Positions 27,703-34,746 of a stretch of DNA of 64,000 nucleotides are shown here, piece by piece. Each line of letters starts with the position of its first letter. Positions within the stretch are counted from its first letter, which is position 1. Source of the stretch: Chryseobacterium hagamense (GTDB taxonomy: Bacteria; Bacteroidota; Bacteroidia; Flavobacteriales; Weeksellaceae); assembly GCF_007991455.1 (NCBI RefSeq), contig NZ_BJYJ01000003.1:84715-148714 (forward strand), read 5' to 3'. The position numbers and the translations under genes were made by a program. The notes below the pieces were generated by a model that had not been told where the DNA came from, did not search any database, and saw only the letters and a list, made by a program, of their open reading frames with translations.

Positions 27703-30700
27703 TCATTTACCTATTTCAACCACCACCCTGAAATTGCTGTTCAGCTTTTCTCCTGAAACATTAAGGATGTAGCTGCCAGATACGTTGGCGGCATTTACCG
27801 GAAGAATAAAAGTACCGCCTATGTCGCGTTTCAGTTTTTCCCGGAGTATGGCTTTCCCGGTCATATCAAACAGCACAGCGTCCAGATCCTGCAGTAGGTA
27901 CCCGGGAAGATTGATAAATAATCTGTCCTTCACAGGATTAGGATATACCGTACCGGCATTCCTGCTGATGCTGAATTCTTCATTGGCCAGCACTGCCTGG
28001 TTGTACAGGGCAGTTATTTCCGGCTGGGATAGGGCGTAATTGTACATTTTCAGTTCATCCAACGCCCCCCGGTAAGGAGCCGGTGCATTGGCCGCAGCCT
28101 GGAATTCCAGTTCACCGATATTGCCGAGGATCAGGCTGCTGGCTTCACCAATGCCGGTGACTGCCGTTTCATCGCCTTCTGCAGTTAATACGCCATTGGT
28201 ATAGATCCTCATCTTGTGGGCGGTAATATCCCTCATGATCGCAACATGCACCCAGCTGCCGGTAAAATAATTGGTAACCGGAGAAGTGATTTCTTTTTTC
28301 GTTACATTGTCATCAATGGCATACCGGAACTGGCCGCCTTTAATTTCGATATTGAAACGTCTGCCAGTGGCTCCGGTGGCCGTATTGGCTGTAATGGAAC
28401 CTTTACAGAGCAGGTATTGGCTTACCGACGAAGAAGACGGCAGCAGAGCGGGTGGCGCTTTCATCCAGAAAGAAACTGTAAATGACTGGTTGCTGAAAAG
28501 GATATGATCCTGATGCGGAATGCTGGCGATATATGGCGTATCGGGTGAAGTTCCCAGGTCCAGGGCATAGTTTTCTTTTCCGGGAACCCTTACACTGGAA
28601 TTGTCATATGCGGGATTCAGGATACCGTGGTTGGCGTAAACCGTGGCATCGGCGATCTGCGGACCGGAGGAAGGCGTTTCCGAAAACGGCCAGTGGCCCA
28701 CCATTCCCGGCGTGGGAGCGCGGAAATCCCAGACGTCTCCGGTTACCGTTCCCAGTGCATTGGAAGCATCCACCCGCCAGAAATAATCGGTTGCGGTACT
28801 GAGATTGGTCAGCTGGTATGAAGGTGCCGCAGCATAAGGAACAGTCGCAATATTACTTAAATTCTGGGGATTTGTCCCGAAATAGACCGAATAGGTGGCG
28901 GTATTGGCACTGCCGGTCCATTTCAAAAGCAAATTTCCATTGCTCAGACCAACGGTATTGTTACCGTTGGCAGGCATTGGATTGGATGCTTTTACAGGAG
29001 CAGACGGAACCGGCGGTACCATAACGGATGCGTTGGCGGTATAGACGGACGATTCGGAACCTTTTACCGCTTTTACCCGGTAATAATACTGGGCATCGGG
29101 TGTCAGGCCGGTGTCATTGTAGCTGATGGTGTTGGCCGGTAAGGTAGCGATTACGGTGAAAGCGGTACCGTCTGATGAACGTTCCAGTACATACCCTGTT
29201 TCATCAGCGGCATTATCGTTCCAGTTGACGGTCAGCGATCCGGACGGCGGGTTGCCTGCCGTAAGGGCATTGGTAAAGTTTATACCGGATGGCGGAATGA
29301 CGAAGCCGGGAGCTGCCGTATTGGGAAGACTGTTGATGTAGACTTCAATATTCAGGTACGGAGCATGGCTGCTGCTGACGGCCAGGGCATCAAAAACATT
29401 GGGATCGAGACCATTGGCGGTCTCCCAAGCATCGGGCATACCGTCATTATCGGTATCCTGAGGGGCCGGTGCCCCATAGACGTGCCCGGCTCCTCCGTTC
29501 GTGAATCCGAACTGGGTGGCCAGATCATTCTGTAGGTAGACATATGTGGCGGTTGTCCCTTTCGACATCAAATCCGAGATCATCAGCTGGTCTACCTGGT
29601 CCCGTCTCGGATAGGATGCTCCGGCACTTTCCACTATTTTATTATATGCTGCCTGGGCCGTCAGCGACGGATTTTTCAGAGGATAGTCATAAGGAGTTGC
29701 CATGATGGCTGCAGGATCCCCTACCGGATAGCCCGTAAGATCCTGCGGTACCGGTGCGCCATCCAGCAGTCCGTTTTTATTGTTATCAAAATAATTGCCG
29801 GCACCGTACAGGCTGAAGTTCGAATTTCCCACACTGAACGGTGTTGTCACCGAACCATTGGTATTGGGCCCGCCGATGAAATAATTGTTGATGATGTTCG
29901 CAAAAGAGCTTCCCGCTGAATCTCCGCCCATGATATAGGCTTCCCCCGACTGGGTATGGCCGTAGGTATTGCCATAGTTTCCCCAGTTGTAGACCACATT
30001 ATTTACAAACTCATTGATCCCCTTGATTTTATTGTTCCGGGTTTTATTGCAGATGTACAGGTTTCCGGTCAGACTCACCTTGCCGCCAGGAGGAGGCTGG
30101 ATCAGCCCGCCTGCGGAATGGTTGTGGCGGTGCATGCCCTGCCCGATGATGGAATTCTGGACGGTAATATTATCGGGACTGGTCCCGTTGCCATCCCAGT
30201 TGATGGAGAACACCTCATCGGTTCCCCAGGTAAAGGTCATATGGTCAAAGATCATATTGGCTCCGTTGGCGATGCCTGAGGCATCCTGGTTCTGGGAAGT
30301 TCCGCCGTACCGGATCCGGAGGTAGCGGGCAATCGTATTGTTTGAACCTGTGAAAGACACCCTCGGTCCCAGGAATACGATGCCTTCTCCCGGCGCCGTC
30401 TGCCCGGCAATGGTAGTATTGGCGGCTACTGCTACCACCGACTGTAAATTGACGATCCCGCCGACTCTGAAAATAACAAACCGCCCGGGCTGGCTTACGG
30501 CATCCCGAAATGAGCCCGGCCCGCTGTCATTCAGGTTGGTCACCAGATAAATCTGCGGATTTGCTGCGCCCCGTGCCCCTGCCGTATACCTTCCGAATCC
30601 GGAAGCTTCCGGAAAGGCCAGCGTCTGGGCGCTGACACCGGCAGAAGATAGCAGAAGCCCGCAAAACAGTGCTGCTGCCTGCTTAGAACATAAAGATTTT

Positions 30701-30708
30701 TTTACCAT
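27703..30708 (-). CDS. Multidomain pectate lyase (PL1-like) with FN3, LamG and T9SS sorting domains
   Basis: The 1001-residue protein has a signal peptide (cut near VSAQ) and a right-handed beta-helix pectate lyase domain (about 28-440; FPEASGFGRYTAGARG, VTNLNDSGPGSFRDAV, IAGQTAPGEGI, YLRIRYGG, MIFDHMTFTWGTDEVFS). A calcium-type linker TDNDGMPDAWE and two fibronectin-III-like domains (about 465-560 and 565-660) follow, then a LamG/concanavalin-like domain (about 665-880) and a C-terminal type IX sorting domain (YPNPVKDRLFINLP to the end). It should be exported across the outer membrane by T9SS and anchored or released, cutting polygalacturonate outside the cell. It is transcribed alone from its own copy of the shared operator. 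Confidence 0.88.
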   Translation of the reverse strand: MVKKSLCSKQAAALFCGLLLSSAGVSAQTLAFPEASGFGRYTAGARGAANPQIYLVTNLNDSGPGSFRDAVSQPGRFVIFRVGGIVNLQSVVAVAANTTIAGQTAPGEGIVFLGPRVSFTGSNNTIARYLRIRYGGTSQNQDASGIANGANMIFDHMTFTWGTDEVFSINWDGNGTSPDNITVQNSIIGQGMHRHNHSAGGLIQPPPGGKVSLTGNLYICNKTRNNKIKGINEFVNNVVYNWGNYGNTYGHTQSGEAYIMGGDSAGSSFANIINNYFIGGPNTNGSVTTPFSVGNSNFSLYGAGNYFDNNKNGLLDGAPVPQDLTGYPVGDPAAIMATPYDYPLKNPSLTAQAAYNKIVESAGASYPRRDQVDQLMISDLMSKGTTATYVYLQNDLATQFGFTNGGAGHVYGAPAPQDTDNDGMPDAWETANGLDPNVFDALAVSSSHAPYLNIEVYINSLPNTAAPGFVIPPSGINFTNALTAGNPPSGSLTVNWNDNAADETGYVLERSSDGTAFTVIATLPANTISYNDTGLTPDAQYYYRVKAVKGSESSVYTANASVMVPPVPSAPVKASNPMPANGNNTVGLSNGNLLLKWTGSANTATYSVYFGTNPQNLSNIATVPYAAAPSYQLTNLSTATDYFWRVDASNALGTVTGDVWDFRAPTPGMVGHWPFSETPSSGPQIADATVYANHGILNPAYDNSSVRVPGKENYALDLGTSPDTPYIASIPHQDHILFSNQSFTVSFWMKAPPALLPSSSSVSQYLLCKGSITANTATGATGRRFNIEIKGGQFRYAIDDNVTKKEITSPVTNYFTGSWVHVAIMRDITAHKMRIYTNGVLTAEGDETAVTGIGEASSLILGNIGELEFQAAANAPAPYRGALDELKMYNYALSQPEITALYNQAVLANEEFSISRNAGTVYPNPVKDRLFINLPGYLLQDLDAVLFDMTGKAILREKLKRDIGGTFILPVNAANVSGSYILNVSGEKLNSNFRVVVEIGK

Positions 30709-30730
30709 AAAATTAATTTTTGTGAAGAAC

Positions 30731-30775
30731 TAAATCTAATCACAAACCCAGACAGCCGCATCCTGCCCCGTCCTG
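30731..30775 (-). promoter_or_regulatory. Shared operator plus -7 box of the PL1 gene
   Basis: On the minus strand the half-sites CAGGACGGGG and CAGGATGCGG occupy 30775 down to 30756. A 17-bp spacer leads to TAGATTTA (30738-30731), one mismatch from TAnnTTTG. The start codon is 22 bp further on, giving a short leader. Confidence 0.7.
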
Positions 30776-30934
30776 TTTACCTTTTATGAATCAGCCATTT
30801 ATGGAATAAAAAAAAATTAAATAACCGGAAGGGTCTGAAAATGGAAGACCCATACTGTACCGAAATCCATCCGTTCTATCCGAGTTTTACCGTTAGGGGC
30901 TGTAAAATGTTTTTAAGCCATAAAGTGTCGGTAT

Positions 30935-31260
30935 TAACATAACGTGAACTTGAAGAAAAACCGGATCAACAGGTCCGAAGCCGGAAGCCGGATGCGGGAA
31001 GTTTCTCTTGTAAAAAATACGATCAGAGGCCTTGATGATCAGACGAAACCTTTTATCATTTTATTCAACGTAAGCCCGATGCAGAAATGTGATCGCAAGG
31101 CTGGAAGAGGGAGACAGGATGCGGGAAGTTTCTCTCGTCAAAAATATGATCCGAGGTCCTAATGATCAAACTGAATCTTTTGTCATAGACCTGGTTTTAT
31201 TTTTTTCAACTCAATAAACGATTCAATTCAAATTGAATAGAGCAAAATTTACTCTGCTTT
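30935..31260 (+). repeat. Dispersed intergenic repeat, copy 3 (degenerate right end)
   Basis: A clear left end (TAACGTGAACTTGAAG near 30940) is followed by the CAACAGGTCCGAAGCCGGAAG and GATGCGGGAAGTTTCTCTTG blocks. The latter recurs near 31110, so the left half is duplicated. The GATCAGAGGCCTTGATGATC block follows. The right half survives only as scattered matches (TCAACTCAATAAACGATTCAATTC). It lies between the divergent PL1 and CPBP genes. The rest of 30776-31540 shows no gene. Confidence 0.68.
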
Positions 31261-31540
31261 AAAGTTCTGAAGGAACGGCTTACTCTTAACTTATTTTGGA
31301 TTTATAAATAATCCTCAACCGATTACTGCCGATCTGAAAGATGAGATACAATTAAATCTTATCTTTACCAGGGTCAGCTGGACTCAATCAATTTGCAGAT
31401 TCAATCATAAGAGAATATTCTTTGAATCAAATATTTCTTAGATTTAAAAGCCGGCTGACTACGGAATACCAATGGCTCAACCATTTCAATTGATTGATCC
31501 TCAGAATTCTACAGTATCAGTAAAAACTTTTAAAAGATAA

Positions 31541-32245
31541 ATGAGTGACATGAAGAATTTTTTTCTCTTTCTAAAAGGTGATCCGCAAATCACCAGGTCA
31601 GCGGGAATAAGACCCAAGTTAAAGCTCACCGCTCTGATGCTCCCTGCCATGTTTTTTGTAATCGTCATCTCCTCGCTGGTGCAGATTTTATTGGTAAAAT
31701 GGGGAATTATCGGCCAGGTAAAATCACATGGGATGATCCCCGATTATATGAAACCGATGTCGCGATTACAAATCGTCCTTGAGATTGCACTTCTCGCTCC
31801 TTTGCTGGAGGAAACAGCTTTCCGCGGATTTTTACAGAATAACTCTGCCTGGTTTAAAACAGCTGTATTTTCTTTAAGCTATCTCATGATCTGCCGTATT
31901 GGCGGTCTTAATTTCTATGAATTGAATCCATTAACCGGCTGTATCCTTTTTGTCTCTGCTTCTTCCTATTTGATTTCAGAACGAATAATCATCAAAATGA
32001 TGTACTGTCTTAATCAGCCCTATTGCCGAGGTATTCTCATCTGGTGCAGCGCATTTGCTTTTGGCCTGTGGCATTTTTATAACTTCGATTTCAGCGGGGC
32101 AGATTTGTTGACCGTGATGATAAGCCTCCTTCCGTTCATTATAAATGGATTGATTCTTTCCTATGTTACGGTAAAAAACGGGCTTTTGTGGAGTATTTTC
32201 CTGCATGCCTCCAATAATATTTGGCCGTTGATCCTGTGGTTATAG
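31541..32245 (+). CDS. CPBP-family intramembrane metalloprotease
   Basis: The 234-residue protein has six or seven hydrophobic segments and the three conserved motifs of the CPBP (Abi/Rce1-like) family: APLLEETAFRGF with E90, E91 and R95; FGLWHFYNF with H178; and IFLHASNNIW with H222 and N226. These residues form the glutamate-based active site in the membrane. Bacterial members have been linked to prenyl-protein processing, bacteriocin self-immunity or unknown membrane proteolysis. Nothing next to it points to a substrate, since its neighbours are a repeat copy upstream and a broken YcxB-like gene facing it. Confidence 0.85.
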   Translation: MSDMKNFFLFLKGDPQITRSAGIRPKLKLTALMLPAMFFVIVISSLVQILLVKWGIIGQVKSHGMIPDYMKPMSRLQIVLEIALLAPLLEETAFRGFLQNNSAWFKTAVFSLSYLMICRIGGLNFYELNPLTGCILFVSASSYLISERIIIKMMYCLNQPYCRGILIWCSAFAFGLWHFYNFDFSGADLLTVMISLLPFIINGLILSYVTVKNGLLWSIFLHASNNIWPLILWL

Positions 32246-32376
32246 CGTTAATTACAATTGCAGATGTGACTTTCAACAGGCGTCCTGCATTCCATACCCT
32301 GAAGTTATCATCTATTTCAGGATTCAGGAGTACACTATCGGTCAGTTAACGATATTCCTACAGCCCGATCATCTCA

Positions 32377-32868
32377 TTATGTAATAGTTTTCACTGATCC
32401 TAAAATTTCCCGGATTCGCTTTATCTGCTCCGGAGACAGTTCTTTTTTAGGAATCAGTATTGCAGATCAATTGTTTTGATAGATCAGAAACCACTGTTTC
32501 TTTTCAACTATTTTATAAATTTTCGGCCATAGAATTTCCATGTAGAACGATTCGCCCCCTGCCCTGATCCTGATCTCGTCTTCAGCCAGATCCATATCCA
32601 GGGTTTCTCTCAGATGATTACTTGAGTAGTAATTTCTTATAATGGTAATAAATATCACCATAGGCTGAATGACGGCAATTAAAAGCAGGGTGATATACTG
32701 ATAAATTACAGGTTCCGGAAGATTTAAAATCTCTAAATGGTAAAGCGCGATCCAGAGCACCAGTAAAGACGCAAAAGAGACAAGCAATATCATCAGCGGC
32801 TTTGTATAGGCCAGGCTAAATAATATGCTCAGATATTGCCGGATGGTTACCTTAACTTTTAATTTCAT
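32377..32868 (-). pseudogene. YcxB-like membrane protein interrupted by an in-frame TGA
   Basis: The intact part (32868 down to 32467) codes 133 residues: two membrane segments (about 23-42 and 52-80), then the start of the YcxB-like domain (EILWPKIYKIVEKKQWFLIYQNN). It meets TGA at 32469-32467. Reading on in the same frame gives 29 more codons, SAILIPKKELSPEQIKRIRE and so on, to TAA at 32379-32377. The IPK-x-x-L/F-S-x-E-Q block is just the end expected of a YcxB-like domain, so the TGA splits one gene of about 162 codons. A truncated but working product, a sequencing error or readthrough are alternatives. Confidence 0.7.
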
Positions 32869-33035
32869 TCGATCCTTTTTGAAATTATTTTTTGCGATGA
32901 CATTCTTCCGCTTGCAGAAGTGACGGGTTCAGAAATTCTAAGATTCCTGTTTATCTCCTGTGAAAAACCAAAACTGATTTTTAATTTAAATCCTGAATCC
33001 GCCATTTTTGCCGGCTGCTTTCAGCAGAAATTTTT

Positions 33036-33989
33036 CTATTTGTTTAATTTTTCCAGTTCGGGCAATTCACTTTTATACTTTTCAACGTCCCAGGTCAGAT
33101 TCCAGTTTTTAACATAGCCGGAAATTGGGGCCAGGCCGACTTCAGCTCTTCTCTTGTCTACATTGTCGGGATCGGCTAAAGGTAAAACATAGAACGCTTT
33201 ATTATTTGGATTGGTTCCTATCTGACTTCCATAGATTTGCTTTCTACCTTCCCGGATTTCTATTCTGTCAATTAACAAAGCAAGAGAACCCGGACTTGCA
33301 TTCCCTCTTGTTACAGCTTCTTTCATCATCGGCAAATATTTTTTCTGCGTTTCCAGATCTGCATGTTGAATGACCAGGAATAAAGTACTGTTGGCTTGTG
33401 CACCTACTTTTTCTTTACCCACCCAGCCATTTTCATCTAATATTTTTTTTACTTTCAACAGGTTGACTGAATCCGTCTGATTTGTGATTTTCCATAGATC
33501 CTGCATTTCCTTAGATTCCGGACCGAATTTTTTTTGAATTTCATTCATTTGGATTCTGTATTTCTGATCTTCTTCAAAAATCGCCAATAGTTCGGTCTGC
33601 AAGGGTTTGTTATAGTTTGCTTCCATTAGCTTCAACTTTTTTTCTAACTTTGCAGTGGTTTTCTCCCATTCTTTTTTTGAATGTAAATTTTCTAAATCGG
33701 TATCAGAACTTAAGTGCTTCAGATTTGTCCAGCCGTTATCGATCGCTAAGTTCAGCCATTTAAATGCTTTTTCGGTATTTCCTGCTAAAGATGATGCGCA
33801 CGCCCCGTTGTATAAGTGATTGGGATTTTTACTTTCCATTTTAAAAGCTTTGCTGTATAAATCAGCAGACATTTTATAATCTTTTGATTCATATAACTTA
33901 TCGGCTTCGTTTATTAATTTCGAATATTCCTGAGCATTAATGCCTGTGAATAAAAATAATAATACCAAAGTATAAATACTGTTTCTCAT
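33036..33989 (-). CDS. Secreted TPR plus DUF6624-like protein
   Basis: The 317-residue protein has a signal peptide ending at INAQ. Two or three TPR-like helical pairs follow (ADKLYESKDYKMSADLYSKAF, NGACASSLAGNTEKAFKWLNLAI, about 22-100). The C-terminal domain (about 115-305) has the pattern LFLVIQHADLETQKKYLPMMKEAV ... LALLIDRIEIREGRKQIYGSQIG. I recognise this second part as the DUF6624 type, a secreted or periplasmic domain of unknown function common in Bacteroidota. No catalytic role is known to me. It is a single-gene unit, with gene-poor sequence on its upstream side. Confidence 0.72.
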   Translation of the reverse strand: MRNSIYTLVLLFLFTGINAQEYSKLINEADKLYESKDYKMSADLYSKAFKMESKNPNHLYNGACASSLAGNTEKAFKWLNLAIDNGWTNLKHLSSDTDLENLHSKKEWEKTTAKLEKKLKLMEANYNKPLQTELLAIFEEDQKYRIQMNEIQKKFGPESKEMQDLWKITNQTDSVNLLKVKKILDENGWVGKEKVGAQANSTLFLVIQHADLETQKKYLPMMKEAVTRGNASPGSLALLIDRIEIREGRKQIYGSQIGTNPNNKAFYVLPLADPDNVDKRRAEVGLAPISGYVKNWNLTWDVEKYKSELPELEKLNK

Positions 33990-34065
33990 TTTTCCCGGAT
34001 TTAATATTTTTTTTAAAAATTTAGTTAATCAGTAAATTCGTGTTTATTTTAAATTTTCCTTTACC

Positions 34066-34263
34066 CTACAGTCTGCATTCAGCCGGAATGCAAAATGACA
34101 ATCCTCCTGCAGCGGTTGAACAGCCATTTACACTAAAAAGATATTTCTTGCTATTATTAAGATTTTTAAGCTGATGGAAAAAAGACAGGGATTTGCCGAA
34201 TAGATTCAATTCAATAATTATTAATTCAGACTGCTGTTTTAACTCTGGAATTAATTTTTCCAA
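34066..34263 (-). CDS. Doubtful small Cys-containing peptide (65 codons)
   Basis: An open frame with only a TTG start codes a peptide ending SVNGCSTAAGGLSFCIPAECRL, with three cysteines near the C-terminus after a helical, basic leader-like part (FFHQLKNLNNSKKYLFS). The outline recalls Bacteroidota precursor peptides of the leader-Gly-Cys type. However, the start is weak, a proper GG site before the core is missing, and no maturation or export genes lie nearby. It may be a relic or chance. The remaining sequence between 33990 and 34560 shows no gene. Confidence 0.15.
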   Translation of the reverse strand: MEKLIPELKQQSELIIIELNLFGKSLSFFHQLKNLNNSKKYLFSVNGCSTAAGGLSFCIPAECRL

Positions 34264-34576
34264 CGTGCTGATAATTTCCAGGCAGCAGCTGAAATTAAAA
34301 CTGAAGTTAATCCTCTTTCAGATATTGAATTTAAGACAAATTTAATTAAATATAAATTTTATTCGCCATTAAAAGCTAAAATAAGAAATATTTTCTTTAA
34401 AAAACAGATGTGGAACAGTGGATGTTATCATTTCATCCAATAAGGCAAAATCGGTGTCCGGGAAAAAATGAGGACCGGGCTTCTGAAATCCGGGAGGCTT
34501 CAGATGCATTTGTCCCATGTTCATTTTGATGGCAAATGAGCATTCAAGGCGGAGAAAAGCAAGCTACCACAACAGG

Positions 34577-34697
34577 AAAAAAAAGAGAAGCAACCGGTTC
34601 TTTATATCTTACCGACAGAACACAGCATTCTCCTCCTGTAAGCGAGCCTGAAAGGTTGATCTCTGCTTCCATCCGTAACTTTACAGTGAAAGAACCG
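34577..34697 (-). ncRNA. Possible structured RNA in the 3' region of the hybrid kinase mRNA
   Basis: On the minus strand, CGGTTCTTT (34697-34689) and AAAGAACCG (34603-34595) form a perfect 9-bp closing stem around about 85 nt. Ten bases later an uninterrupted run of eight T follows (34584-34577). It starts about 50 bp after the histidine kinase stop codon. The stem and T tract suggest a 3' UTR-derived RNA or an elaborate terminator. I do not recognise a known riboswitch or RNA family. A 62-codon minus-strand frame without a good start overlaps the same DNA. Confidence 0.3.
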
Positions 34698-34746
34698 ACG
34701 CTCGGCAGAATGGCTTCAGATGTAAAGCTTAATTATCTTTTTAATC

